Part shown: positions 17,034-26,249 of the stretch, in pieces
Layout: the number at the start of each line of letters is the position of its first letter
Position numbering within the stretch: the stretch's first letter is position 1
Assembly (NCBI RefSeq): GCF_026162645.1
Contig: NZ_JAOTBE010000025.1
Span: forward strand, 1 to 50,458
From: Paracoccus rhizosphaerae
GTDB lineage: Bacteria; Pseudomonadota; Alphaproteobacteria; Rhodobacterales; Rhodobacteraceae
Reading direction: 5' to 3'
Length of the DNA: 50,458 nucleotides
Notes under the pieces: model-generated
Databases searched by the model: none
Told to the model about the DNA's origin: nothing
The model's input: only the letters and a program-made list of their open reading frames with translations
Made by a program: the position numbers and the translations under genes

Positions 17034-18167
17034 TCAGCCCGGCTTGCGAAACGGCGTGAAATCGGCAAGCGCCTCGATCTCGGCCCCCATCGCGTCGCGC
17101 TCCTGATCGAGATAGCTTTCCAGCGCGCGCAGGAAGCCCGGATCGCGCACCCAGTGCAGCGAGTGGATGGGCACCGGCTCGTACCCTCGGGCCAGCTTGT
17201 GGTCGCCCTGCGCGCCGGCCTCGACCCGAGAGAGACCGTGGGCGATCGCGTGGTCGATGGCCTGGTGATAGCAGAGTTCGAAATGCAGAAACGCGTGGTC
17301 GGCCACGCAGCCCCAGTAGCGGCCATAGATCGCGTCCGGCCCCAGGAAGTTCAGCGCACCAGCGATGGGGTAGCCGTCCTCCTCGGCCAGGACCAGCAGG
17401 ATGTCAGCGCGCATGGTATCGTGGATGCGGTCGAAGAACCGGCGCGTCAGGTAGGGCTGGCCCCATTTGCGCGCCCCGGTGTCCTGGTAGAACTGCCAGA
17501 AGGCGTCCCAGTGATGCGGCTTCAGGTCGTCGCCGGTCAGGTGGCGGATGGTCCCGCCGAAGGCCTGCGCGCGGGCGCGTTCCTTGCGCAGCTCCTTGCG
17601 CTTGCGTGACGACAGGGCACCCAGGAAGTCGTCATAGCTGCCATAGCCGCGATTGAGCCAGTGATACTGCTGGGTGACCCGCGGCAGGAAGCCCGCATCC
17701 GCACCGAGGGCGGCCTCGGCTTCGGTGCAGAAGGTGATGTGGGCACCGGACACCTCCAGCCGCTCGGTCACCTGCATCAGCCCCGACAGCAGGGCAGCGC
17801 GGGCCTGGTTGTCCCGCGCCAGCAGGCGCTGACCCGTCGCGGGGGTGAAGGGGACGGCGCATTGCAGCTTGGGATAATAGCGGCCGCCGGCGCGAGAATA
17901 GGCCTGCGCCCAGGCATGGTCGAAGATGTATTCGCCCTGGCTGTGCGACTTGGCGTAAAGCGGCGCCACGCCCACCACTTGCCCCCCACTTTCGACGCTG
18001 AGGTGCAGCGGCTGCCAGCCGGTGCCGGTGCCGACCGAGCCGGACTGCTCCAAGGCCAGCAGGAAGCGATGCGTGGTGAAGGGATTGCCGTCGCCTAGCG
18101 CGTCCCATGTCTGCGGGTCGAATTTGTCGATGGAGGGGTGGGTGGTCAGTGTCAGCATGTCGCTCAT
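17034..18167 (-). CDS. GNAT/FemAB-like acyltransferase, DUF482
   Basis: A 377-residue soluble protein of the DUF482 family (annotated as peptidogalycan biosynthesis/recognition or GNAT N-acetyltransferase), recognised from FDHAWAQAYSRAGGRYYPKLQ at about 85-105 (given in part) and the C-terminal GNAT-like half. The fold suggests aminoacyl or acyl transfer; the substrate is unknown. It is convergent with the peroxiredoxin gene, and the GDPD gene ends 64 bp upstream of its start on the same strand. Confidence 0.85.
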   Translation of the reverse strand: MSDMLTLTTHPSIDKFDPQTWDALGDGNPFTTHRFLLALEQSGSVGTGTGWQPLHLSVESGGQVVGVAPLYAKSHSQGEYIFDHAWAQAYSRAGGRYYPKLQCAVPFTPATGQRLLARDNQARAALLSGLMQVTERLEVSGAHITFCTEAEAALGADAGFLPRVTQQYHWLNRGYGSYDDFLGALSSRKRKELRKERARAQAFGGTIRHLTGDDLKPHHWDAFWQFYQDTGARKWGQPYLTRRFFDRIHDTMRADILLVLAEEDGYPIAGALNFLGPDAIYGRYWGCVADHAFLHFELCYHQAIDHAIAHGLSRVEAGAQGDHKLARGYEPVPIHSLHWVRDPGFLRALESYLDQERDAMGAEIEALADFTPFRKPG

Positions 18168-18230
18168 CCCGGCAAGATAGGGGCGGCACGGCGGAATGTC
18201 AGGGGCGCGAACGTCGCGCCCCCGGAAACG

Positions 18231-18980
18231 TCAGATGGCCGGGCGATAGCCTTCGAAAGTGATGTTGTCCGCGATCAGGCGGGCGGCCTGTTCTTCGGCT
18301 TCGCTGCGGATGGTCCAGGACAGGACCGGCACGCCCTGCACCCGCAGCGCGTCGACGCGGGGATTGGCCAGGTCGCCCTGGTCATGGGAGATGAATGACG
18401 CACGAAGGCTGTCGAAGTCGCGGATCTGCGCCAGGTCCTCGCGCCGTTCGGGCGGGACATGCGACCAGTCGTCGGGGCCGAAGGCGCAGGTGGTCAGGCC
18501 GACGGGGACGTCAGGGGCGGCCATGCGGAAGGCCGCGACCATGTGAGGGTTGAACGACATCACCGCCACGGGGCCTTCATAGTCCTTCAGCAGTTCGGCG
18601 ACGCGGGCGGGCAAGGTGCCGACGTTTTCGCCGCAGCTTCCGTCCTGGTCCTTGATCTCGACCAGAAGGGGCACCTGCCCCGCCACGGTGTCGAGGAACT
18701 GCGCCAATGTCGGGATCGGCTCGTCGCTGCCGGTCAGGCGCAGGCCGGACAGCATGCTCCGCTCGGTCGTGGCGATGAAGCCGTCACGCCCGGCCAGCCG
18801 CGACAGCTGATAGTCGTGAAACACCATCGGCGCACCGTCGGCGGCGGGCTGTATGTCGCATTCGATGCCATAGCCCGCCTCGATCGCCGCGCGGGCTGCG
18901 GCGAGGCTGTTTTCCGGCACCCCCGCCCCGTGCAGCCCGCGATGGGCCAGGGGCGTGGTCAGGAAGCTGCGCGGAAGCAT
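18231..18980 (-). CDS. Glycerophosphodiester phosphodiesterase
   Basis: A 249-residue TIM-barrel enzyme releasing glycerol-3-phosphate from glycerophosphodiesters. The catalytic and metal residues are visible: H13-R14, E23-N24, E40/D42 and H55-D56. There is no signal peptide, so it acts in the cytoplasm like UgpQ. Its ATG shares one base with the RidA-family stop (TGATG), so they are co-translated. Confidence 0.92.
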   Translation of the reverse strand: MLPRSFLTTPLAHRGLHGAGVPENSLAAARAAIEAGYGIECDIQPAADGAPMVFHDYQLSRLAGRDGFIATTERSMLSGLRLTGSDEPIPTLAQFLDTVAGQVPLLVEIKDQDGSCGENVGTLPARVAELLKDYEGPVAVMSFNPHMVAAFRMAAPDVPVGLTTCAFGPDDWSHVPPERREDLAQIRDFDSLRASFISHDQGDLANPRVDALRVQGVPVLSWTIRSEAEEQAARLIADNITFEGYRPAI

Positions 18981-19435
18981 CAGGCGACCTCGAAGACGGC
19001 TTCGATCTCGACCGCGACGCCGAAGGGCAGCGACGGGGCTGACACCGCGGCGCGCGAATGGCGGCCGACATCACCGAACACCTCGACCATCAGGTCCGAA
19101 CAGCCGTTGATGACCTTGGGCTGGTCGGTGAAGTCGGGGGTCGAGTTCACAAAGCCGGTCAGCTTCACGACCCGCGTCACGCGGTCCAGGTCACCGATCG
19201 CGGATTTCAACTGCGCGATCAGCGCCAAACCGCAGCGGCGGGCGGCGGCGGCGCCCTGATCCACGCTGGTGCCGTCGCCCAGCTTGCCGGTGATCAGGCC
19301 ATTCTCATCGGCGCTGATCTGGCCCGATACGAAGACCAGGTTGCCGGTCCGCACGAAAGGGACATAGTTCGCGGCGGGCATGGGGGCTTCGGGAAGGGTG
19401 ATGCCTTTGTCGGCCAGGGTCTGTTCGACGCTCAT
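18980..19435 (-). CDS. RidA-family protein (imine/enamine deaminase type)
   Basis: A 151-residue RidA/YjgF-like protein of the longer subtype. VSGQIS (37-42) and the C-terminal block from RHSR (125-128) to AVEIEAVFEV carry the family fold; R128 probably occupies the catalytic-arginine position. Such proteins hydrolyse reactive enamines from PLP enzymes. Several subfamilies lack that activity, so the exact role is open. It lies 46 bp downstream of smc on the same strand. Confidence 0.88.
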   Translation of the reverse strand: MSVEQTLADKGITLPEAPMPAANYVPFVRTGNLVFVSGQISADENGLITGKLGDGTSVDQGAAAARRCGLALIAQLKSAIGDLDRVTRVVKLTGFVNSTPDFTDQPKVINGCSDLMVEVFGDVGRHSRAAVSAPSLPFGVAVEIEAVFEVA

Positions 19436-19481
19436 GATGTCCTCGCGGTTGGATTCGGGGGCGACCCTAGCGCGGGCCGCG

Positions 19482-22400
19482 TCATGCGACCAGAGCCTCG
19501 GCGTGTTTCAGATCCACGCTGACCAGCTGGCTTACGCCCTGTTCGACCATCGTCACGCCGAACAGGCGGTCCATTCGCGCCATCGTCACCGCATGGTGCG
19601 TGATGATCAGGAAGCGCGTGTCGGTGCGGCGCGTCATCTCGTCCAGAAGGTCGCAGAAGCGGCTGACATTGGCGTCGTCCAGAGGGGCGTCGACCTCGTC
19701 CAGGACGCAGATGGGCGCGGGGTTCGCAAGGAACACGGCAAAGATCAATGCCATCGCGGTCAGCGTCTGTTCGCCCCCCGACAGCAGCGACAGCGTGGAC
19801 AGCCGCTTGCCCGGCGGCTGGCACATGATCTCCAGCCCTGCCTCCAGCGGGTCGTCGGATTCGACCAGCACCAGCCGCGCCTCTCCGCCGCCAAAAAGGG
19901 TCGTGAACAGCGTGGCGAAGTTAGCGTTCACGGTGTCGAAGGCTGCCAGCAGCCGCTCGCGTCCCTCGCGGTTCAGGCTGCCGATCCCGGCGCGCAGCTT
20001 GCGGATGGCTTCTTCCAGATCGGTCTTTTCGGCGGCAAGCTGGTCGCGCTCGGCCTCCAGCGCGCGCTTGTCATCGTCGGCGCGCAGGTTGACGGCGCCA
20101 AGCGCATCTCGAGCCGCGCGCAGCCGTGCGATCTGGTCCTCCAACGTGTCGACGGGCGCGGCCTCGTCGATCTCTCCCAAGGCGGCGCGGAGCGTATCGG
20201 GGGTCTGGTCGGCCTCCTCGGCGATGCGGGCGCGGGCGGCGGTTTCGGCGTCGCGGGCGGCTTCGGCGCGGGCCTCGCAGGCGGCGCGAGCCTCGCGGGC
20301 TTCGGATGCCAGCCGCTCGGCCTCGCGCTCGGCCAGGGCTGTGGCGCGGGCCGCGTCCTCGGCCGCGGCCAAGGCGTCCCTTGCGCGGGCCAGGCGCGTT
20401 TCGGCCTGGGCCTCGCGCTCGGCCAGGGCGGCGCGGCGGTCGGCCAGGATGGCGGGCTGGGCACCAGCCTCGGCCAGCTCGTCCTGCGCGGCATCGCGGC
20501 GCGCAACCAGTTCGGACGCACGCGTTCCGGCCTGCTGCAGGCGCAGCCGCCAACCGGACTCCTCCTTGGCGATTTCTTGCAGGCGCTTCACGCGGGCATT
20601 TGCCTCTCGGCGCAACTCATCCAGGGCGGCGCGGCGGGTCATCGTCGCGATGCGCGCGGCCTCGACCCCGGTGCGGGCATGCTCCACCGCCGCCGCCGCC
20701 TCGGCGCGATCGGGCAGCGCGGCCAGTTGCGCTTCGGCCTCGGTCAGGCGCGCGCGGGCATCAGCCGCATCCGTGCGGTGGCGCTCCAGCTCTCCTCGGG
20801 CAGATTCGGCGCGGCTGGCGGCCTTGGCCAGATCCGATTCGGCCCGCGTGGCGGCGCGGGCGGCGTCCGACAGCACCCTCTCGGCCTCTCGGCGCGCGTC
20901 GCGGGCCGATCTTTCGACCTGGGCGGCGTCGGACAGGTCGGCCTTGGCGTCCTCGTGGGTTTCGGCCGCCAGCTGGGCGCGGGACTGCGCGCCGTCGGCC
21001 AAGGCGGCAATCTCGGCCAGTTCGTTGACCTTCTGCAGGTGCAACGCGGCGGCCGAGCCCGCCTCTCCGGCCATGACGCGCATCCCGTCCCAACGGAACA
21101 GATCCCCCTCGGGCGTGACCAGCCGCTGACCTGGGCGCAGCACCGCCTGCAGCGCGGCGCCCCGCGGCGCGTCCGGCACAAGCCCGATCTGCGACAGGCG
21201 GCGCGCCAGGACTGCGGGGCCGTGCACATGCGGGGCCAGCGGCTGCGCGCCGTCAGGCAACGGCTGCGGCTTGTCCCAGTCCGGGAGGTCGTGCCACCCG
21301 GTCCCGTCGGTTGTCACATCCGCGTTCAGGTCATCGCCAAGTGCCGCGCCGAAGGCGGGTTCATAACCTTTGGCGACCTGCACCCGATCCAGAAGCGTCG
21401 CGCCGCCGGACCGGCCCCGGTCGACCAGGCGGCGAAGGGCCGCCATCTCGGCGCCAAGCGCCGCGGCCTCGCCCTCGGCTTCGGCGCGGGCGGCGCGGGC
21501 GGCGGCCTCCCGTCCTTCGGCGTCGGCACGGGCGGCTTCAGCCTCGGCCAGCGCCTCCTCGGCCGCCTCGACCCTGTCGCGGGCCTGATCCTGCGCGGCA
21601 TCGGCCTGGTCCAGCGCAGCGGCCGCAGCCTCGCCCGCCGCATCCGCGTGGGCCACGGCCTCGGCCGCCTCGGTCGCGGCGCGGTCGGCGCGGTCGAACA
21701 TGGCGCGCAGGTCGCTCGCCAGCCGCTCCGCCGACTGATGCCGTGCAGCCAGTCGCGCGGATTCGTCCGTCAACTCTGCCAGCCGCGCCTCGACCTCGCG
21801 CAGGGCCTCGGCGGCGGCATCGGCAACCTCGGCCGCGGCGTCCAACCGGTCGACATGGCCCTCGCCGGCCTTCTCAAGCTCGGCCTTCTCCCAGGCTAGG
21901 CGTTCGACCACTTCTCCGGCGTCGCGGTTCAGGACCTCCTCGCGGTCGATGTCGCGGTCCAGCTGGGCGATGCGAGCGGTCAGGCCGGCAATGACCTCGG
22001 CGGCTCTGGTCTCGGCCTCGTCCAGGACGTCGCGCTCTACGGCGACACGCTGCAGAAGGGCGGCGGCGATCTGTTCTTCCTCGCGCAGAGGCGGCAGGGC
22101 ATCATCGGCCCCGGCCCGGCGCGCGCCAGCCTCGCCGGCCGCAGTGCCCGCTTCGGATGCTATGCGCACCGCCTGCGCCAGCGCCTGCGCGGCGGCCAGA
22201 CGGGCGGCCTCGGCATCCGACCAACGACGGAACAGCAGCAGCCCCTCGGCCAGGCGCAGCGCCGCGCCAATCTCTCGGTATCTGGCAGCGGCCCGCGCCT
22301 GCCGCGCCAGCGTCGCCGCCTGCGCCGACAGCTGGTCCAGCGTGTCGTCGACCCGCAGCAGGTTCGCCTCTGCGCCGTTCAGCTTCAGCTCGGCCTCGTG

Positions 22401-22931
22401 GCGGCGCGCATAGAGACCAGAGATCCCCGCAGCCTCCTCAAGGATGCGGCGGCGGCTCTTGGGCTTGGCGTTGATCAGTTCGCTGATCTGGCCCTGACGC
22501 ACCAGGGCCGGACTGTGCGCCCCGGTCGAGGCATCGGCGAATAGCATCTGCACGTCGCGCGCCCGCACGTCCTTGCCGCCGATCTTGTAGGCGCTGCCTG
22601 CGTCGCGGGTGATGCGGCGGGTGATATCGAAGTGGTCCTCGTCGTTGAAGCCCGCCGGTGCGCGCCGGTCGCGGTTGTCCAGCGTCAGCGACACCTCGGC
22701 ATGGGCGCGGGCGCTGCGGCGGGTGGTGCCGGCGAAGATCACGTCCTCCATCCCCTCGCCACGCATGGCGGTGGGACGGTTCTCGCCCATGACCCAACGC
22801 AGCGCCTCGAGCAGATTGGACTTGCCGCAACCGTTGGGGCCGACCACGCCCGTCAGGCCTTCGCGGATGACCAGATCGGTCGGGTCCACAAAGCTCTTGA
22901 AGCCGTTCAGGCGCAGGCGGTCAAAGCGCAA
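19482..22931 (-). CDS. smc: Chromosome partition protein SMC
   Basis: A 1149-residue SMC ATPase that, with ScpA/ScpB, organises and segregates the chromosome. The Walker A GPNGCGKSN is at 31-39. Two long Ala/Glu/Arg-rich coiled-coil arms flank a hinge at about 500-650. The C-terminal head has the signature LLSGGEQ and Walker B ICVLDEVDAPLDD. Length and both heads are complete. The coiled coils explain the very long spurious frames on the opposite strand. It is divergent from lrgA with 160 bp between the starts. Confidence 0.97.
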   Translation of the reverse strand: MRFDRLRLNGFKSFVDPTDLVIREGLTGVVGPNGCGKSNLLEALRWVMGENRPTAMRGEGMEDVIFAGTTRRSARAHAEVSLTLDNRDRRAPAGFNDEDHFDITRRITRDAGSAYKIGGKDVRARDVQMLFADASTGAHSPALVRQGQISELINAKPKSRRRILEEAAGISGLYARRHEAELKLNGAEANLLRVDDTLDQLSAQAATLARQARAAARYREIGAALRLAEGLLLFRRWSDAEAARLAAAQALAQAVRIASEAGTAAGEAGARRAGADDALPPLREEEQIAAALLQRVAVERDVLDEAETRAAEVIAGLTARIAQLDRDIDREEVLNRDAGEVVERLAWEKAELEKAGEGHVDRLDAAAEVADAAAEALREVEARLAELTDESARLAARHQSAERLASDLRAMFDRADRAATEAAEAVAHADAAGEAAAAALDQADAAQDQARDRVEAAEEALAEAEAARADAEGREAAARAARAEAEGEAAALGAEMAALRRLVDRGRSGGATLLDRVQVAKGYEPAFGAALGDDLNADVTTDGTGWHDLPDWDKPQPLPDGAQPLAPHVHGPAVLARRLSQIGLVPDAPRGAALQAVLRPGQRLVTPEGDLFRWDGMRVMAGEAGSAAALHLQKVNELAEIAALADGAQSRAQLAAETHEDAKADLSDAAQVERSARDARREAERVLSDAARAATRAESDLAKAASRAESARGELERHRTDAADARARLTEAEAQLAALPDRAEAAAAVEHARTGVEAARIATMTRRAALDELRREANARVKRLQEIAKEESGWRLRLQQAGTRASELVARRDAAQDELAEAGAQPAILADRRAALAEREAQAETRLARARDALAAAEDAARATALAEREAERLASEAREARAACEARAEAARDAETAARARIAEEADQTPDTLRAALGEIDEAAPVDTLEDQIARLRAARDALGAVNLRADDDKRALEAERDQLAAEKTDLEEAIRKLRAGIGSLNREGRERLLAAFDTVNANFATLFTTLFGGGEARLVLVESDDPLEAGLEIMCQPPGKRLSTLSLLSGGEQTLTAMALIFAVFLANPAPICVLDEVDAPLDDANVSRFCDLLDEMTRRTDTRFLIITHHAVTMARMDRLFGVTMVEQGVSQLVSVDLKHAEALVA

Positions 22932-23091
22932 GGGTGCATCCGTCAGATTCGGAACGATGGCGGATTGTCCCTGCAGGAACCCTGCAAGTCAACCGCGCCC
23001 CAAAATGTCGCGTCGGGCGGCAGGGTTCCTACAAGATGCTCGGCGGCAAAGCCATCTGGTGCGGAAGGTGACGGCTTGCTAATCTGCGCGG

Positions 23092-23472
23092 ATGATCCGC
23101 ATGCTTGCCATCATCCTCGGATTCCAACTGGCCGGAGAGGTGATCTCGCGCGCCCTGGACCTTTCCCTGCCGGGCCCGGTCGTCGGATTGGTGGGGCTGG
23201 TCGGCGCCTGCATCCTGCGACCTGCCGTGGCCGAGGCGATCCGTCCGGCCGCCACAGGGCTTCTGTCGCACCTGTCGCTGTTCTTCGTTCCGGCAGGCGT
23301 GGGCATCGTCGCGCACTGGGACCTGCTGCGCATGCACGGCATCGGATTGACGGCGGCTCTGATGGCCTCCACCGTCTTCGCGATCGCGGCAGGCGCATGG
23401 GCCTTTACGCTCGTCGCGCGCCTGACCGGCACCGAAGAGCCTCAGGCCCTGAAGGATCTCGGGCATGAGTGA
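23092..23472 (+). CDS. lrgA: CidA/LrgA-family membrane protein
   Basis: A 126-residue hydrophobic protein with about four membrane helices and the family motif LPGPVVGLVGL. LrgA/CidA proteins were named as holin/antiholin-like modulators of murein hydrolase activity; more recent work links LrgAB to pyruvate or small-acid transport. It overlaps lrgB by 8 bp, and together they form the membrane pair. No LytSR-type regulator is nearby. Confidence 0.9.
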   Translation: MIRMLAIILGFQLAGEVISRALDLSLPGPVVGLVGLVGACILRPAVAEAIRPAATGLLSHLSLFFVPAGVGIVAHWDLLRMHGIGLTAALMASTVFAIAAGAWAFTLVARLTGTEEPQALKDLGHE

Positions 23473-24184
23473 CCCCGTCCTGATCTGGTCCTACCTGTCG
23501 CAGGGGCCGCTGCTGTGGCTGACGGCGACGCTGGTCGCCTATCTGGCGGGCGATGCCGCCTTCCGCGCCGCCGGTCGGGCCAGCTGGGCCAACCCGGTCC
23601 TGCTGGCGGTCATGCTGCTGGCGCTGCTGCTCTGGGCCACCGGCACGAACTACGCCACCTATTTCGAGGGCGCGCAGTTCGTCCACTTCATGCTGGGGCC
23701 GGCGACGGTCGCGCTGGCCCTGCCGCTCTACGACAACCTGCCGCGGGTGCGGCGGGCGGCGCTGCCGATGCTCGCAGGGCTTCTCGCCGGATCGTCGGTC
23801 GCGGTCCTGTCGGCGCTGGCCGTTGCCCGGGCCTTCGGCATTCAGGGGCCGGTCCTCGCCTCGATGGCGCCCAAGTCGACCACGGCCCCCGTCGCCATCG
23901 GCATTGCCGAAAAGCTGGGCGGGCAGCCGACGCTGACCGCCGCCCTGGTGCTGCTGACGGGCATCTTCGGCGCCATCGTCGTGACGCCACTTCTGAACAT
24001 GCTGAAAGTCCGTGACTGGCGCGCGCGCGGCTTCGCGGTGGGCGTCGCGGCCCACGGCATCGGCACCGCCCGGGCGTTCCAGGTGAATGCCACCGCCGGC
24101 GCCTTCTCTGGCATCGGGATGGGGCTGAACGCCGTGCTGACGGCGATCATCGCCCCGCTGGCTCTGCACCTGTTCGGGGGCTGA
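23465..24184 (+). CDS. lrgB: LrgB-family membrane protein
   Basis: A 239-residue polytopic membrane protein, the partner of LrgA. The hallmark segment MAPKSTTAPVAIGIA is at about 137-151, and AAHGIGTARAF lies near the C-terminus. It starts at ATG 23465 inside the end of lrgA (ATGAGTGA), which implies a fixed production ratio. It ends 8 bp before the inverted GGGTATTTG elements. Confidence 0.92.
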   Translation: MSDPVLIWSYLSQGPLLWLTATLVAYLAGDAAFRAAGRASWANPVLLAVMLLALLLWATGTNYATYFEGAQFVHFMLGPATVALALPLYDNLPRVRRAALPMLAGLLAGSSVAVLSALAVARAFGIQGPVLASMAPKSTTAPVAIGIAEKLGGQPTLTAALVLLTGIFGAIVVTPLLNMLKVRDWRARGFAVGVAAHGIGTARAFQVNATAGAFSGIGMGLNAVLTAIIAPLALHLFGG

Positions 24185-24191
24185 GCGCCAA

Positions 24192-24241
24192 TGGGTATTT
24201 GAACAAAAGAGAAATCGGCTTCTTCTTTGCGCAAATACCCA
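24192..24241. terminator. Bidirectional hairpin made of two facing GGGTATTTG elements
   Basis: TGGGTATTTG (24192-24201) pairs with CAAATACCCA (24232-24241), and the inner CAAAAGAGAA/TTCTTCTTTG segments pair further with a mismatch, giving a long imperfect stem. It separates convergent lrgB and mog, with A/T-rich arms suited to termination in both directions. Each arm is a copy of the element seen at 17011-17030. Confidence 0.55.
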
Positions 24242-24262
24242 CTGCGCCGGTTGCAGCAGGGA

Positions 24263-24799
24263 TCAGCCGGAACCGGGTCGGAACGCCTTGATCCTGGCCG
24301 GATCCGTCTCGATGCGTGCCGCGCCCATCAGGTCAAGGCAATAGGGCACGGCGGCGAAGACCGCGTTCAGGCATGTGGCAATGGCCGAGGGCTTGCCGGG
24401 AATGGTGATGATCAGCGTCGCACCCCGGATCGCCGCCGTCTGGCGCGACAGGATTGCGGTCGGAACCTCGGCCAGACTGGCGCGGCGCATTTCCTCGCCG
24501 AAGCCGGGCAGTTCCTTGTGGGCGACGTCCATCACCGCCTCGGGCGTCTGGTCACGGGGCGCGGGGCCGGTGCCACCGGTCACCAGGATCAGGTCGGCCC
24601 CGCCGTCGGCGAGGTCCCTAAGCGTTGCGGCCACGCCGTCCCGCCCGTCGGGGATGATTAAGCGTTCGACCTGTATCGGGGAGGTCACGACGTCTCTTAG
24701 CCACGCCTCGGCTCCGGGGCCGCCCTTGTCCTCGTATTCGCCGCGGGACGCACGGTCGCTGACGGTGACGATGGCGATGCGGGCAGGTCGATCGGTCAT
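24263..24799 (-). CDS. mog: Molybdopterin adenylyltransferase
   Basis: A 178-residue MogA/MoaB-type enzyme that adenylylates molybdopterin before molybdate insertion. The MPT-binding signature is GGTGPAPRDQTPEA at 75-88, and SDRASRGEYEDKGGP near the N-terminus is typical of Mog. No other molybdenum-cofactor gene is in the window. Confidence 0.92.
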   Translation of the reverse strand: MTDRPARIAIVTVSDRASRGEYEDKGGPGAEAWLRDVVTSPIQVERLIIPDGRDGVAATLRDLADGGADLILVTGGTGPAPRDQTPEAVMDVAHKELPGFGEEMRRASLAEVPTAILSRQTAAIRGATLIITIPGKPSAIATCLNAVFAAVPYCLDLMGAARIETDPARIKAFRPGSG

Positions 24800-24850
24800 G
24801 GTTGGCCTTCTGCTGCTGCCGGCTACCGTGGGAAAAGGCCGGTCAGGGAG

Positions 24851-24874
24851 AAGGCCGCGGGGTGCCGCGGCCTT
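24851..24874 (-). terminator. argG: argG terminator
   Basis: A perfect 10-bp stem (24851-24860 with 24865-24874) with a 4-nt loop, 20 bp past the argG stop, whose minus-strand 3' arm ends in CCTTCTCCC. Confidence 0.6.
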
Positions 24875-24893
24875 GGGGTGGCGTGGGTGCCGG

Positions 24894-26120
24894 TCACTTC
24901 ACCCGGGCGTTGCGGTTCGCGATCAGCTTCAGGCGCAGCGCGTTCAGGCGGATGAAGCCCGCCGCATCCTTCTGGTCATAGGCGCCTGCATCGTCTTCGA
25001 AGGTCACATGCGCCTCGGAATACAGCGAATGGTCCGACCAACGGCCCACGCAGGTCGCCAGACCCTTGTAGAGCTTCAGCCGCACTGTCCCCGTCACATG
25101 TTCCTGCGACTTGTCGATCAGGGCCTGCAGCATCTCGCGTTCGGGGCTGAACCAGAAGCCGTTATAGATCAGCTCTGCATAGCGCGGCATGATCGAATCC
25201 TTCAGGTGGCCCGCGCCGCTGTCCAGGGTGATCTGCTCGATCCCACGATGGGCCTCCAGCAGGACCGTGCCGCCCGGCGTCTCGTAAATGCCGCGCGACT
25301 TCATGCCGACAAAGCGGTTCTCGACGAAATCCAGCCGCCCGATGCCGTGCCGGCCGCCCAGTTCGTTCAGCTTGGTCAGGATCGTGGCGGGCGACATCGC
25401 TTCGCCGTTGATGGCCGTCGCATCGCCCTTCTCGAAGGTCACTTCGATGAACTCGGGCGTGTCCGGCGCATCCTCGGGGTTGACGGTGCGCTGATAGACG
25501 TAATCAGGCGCGGCCTCGGCAGGGTTCTCCAGCGCCTTGCCCTCGCTGCTGGTGTGCAGCAGGTTCGCGTCGACGCTGAAGGGCGCCTCGCCGCGCTTGT
25601 CCTTGGCGATGGGGATCTGGTTCTTCTCGGCGAACTCGATCAGCTTGGTGCGGCTGGTCAGGTCCCATTCACGCCAGGGCGCGATCACCTTGATCGACGG
25701 GTCCAGCGCATAGGCGCTGAGTTCGAACCGGACCTGGTCGTTGCCCTTGCCCGTCGCGCCATGCGCCACCGCATCCGCGCCCGATTCCTGCGCGATCCGA
25801 ACAAGATGCTGCGAAATCAGCGGCCGTGCGATGGACGTTCCCAGCAGGTAGAGCCCTTCATAGAGGGCGTTGGCCCGGAACATGGGGAACACGAAGTCGC
25901 GCACGAACTCCTCGCGCACGTCGACGATGTGGATGTTCTCGGGCTTGATGCCCAGCATCAGGGCCTTCTGGCGCGCAGGTTCCAACTCCTCGCCCTGGCC
26001 CAGATCGGCGGTGAAGGTCACGACCTCGCAGCCGTATTCGGTCTGCAGCCATTTCAGGATGATCGAGGTGTCCAGGCCCCCGGAATAGGCCAGGACGACT
26101 TTCTTCGGCGCGTCGGTCAT
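24894..26120 (-). CDS. argG: Argininosuccinate synthase
   Basis: A 408-residue enzyme joining citrulline and aspartate with ATP in arginine synthesis. The ATP pyrophosphatase P-loop SGGLDTS is at 13-19 in [12 protein letters not shown], and the typical ADLGQGEE follows. Full length. It is monocistronic as far as can be seen, divergent from the broken GST gene. Confidence 0.97.
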   Translation of the reverse strand: MTDAPKKVVLAYSGGLDTSIILKWLQTEYGCEVVTFTADLGQGEELEPARQKALMLGIKPENIHIVDVREEFVRDFVFPMFRANALYEGLYLLGTSIARPLISQHLVRIAQESGADAVAHGATGKGNDQVRFELSAYALDPSIKVIAPWREWDLTSRTKLIEFAEKNQIPIAKDKRGEAPFSVDANLLHTSSEGKALENPAEAAPDYVYQRTVNPEDAPDTPEFIEVTFEKGDATAINGEAMSPATILTKLNELGGRHGIGRLDFVENRFVGMKSRGIYETPGGTVLLEAHRGIEQITLDSGAGHLKDSIMPRYAELIYNGFWFSPEREMLQALIDKSQEHVTGTVRLKLYKGLATCVGRWSDHSLYSEAHVTFEDDAGAYDQKDAAGFIRLNALRLKLIANRNARVK

Positions 26121-26249
26121 GCGGTCAACCCCTCATTCAAGTTTTCGCGGGAATACGGCCATTCGCGCCACGTCACAAGGGCAGAGGCGGCGCGAAACCA
26201 TCAGGCCCAACAGGTGTTGACCGGACATCGCGACAGCCAGGGGGACACG

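Noticed and set aside
19380..21899. 839-codon open frame antisense to smc
   Set aside because: It mirrors the Ala/Glu/Arg coiled-coil codons of SMC, has low complexity and no recognisable domain. Long antisense frames are expected in GC-rich DNA.
24186..24245. Small RNA gene between lrgB and mog
   Set aside because: The long hairpin is explained by two facing gene-end elements acting as terminator; no promoter points into it.
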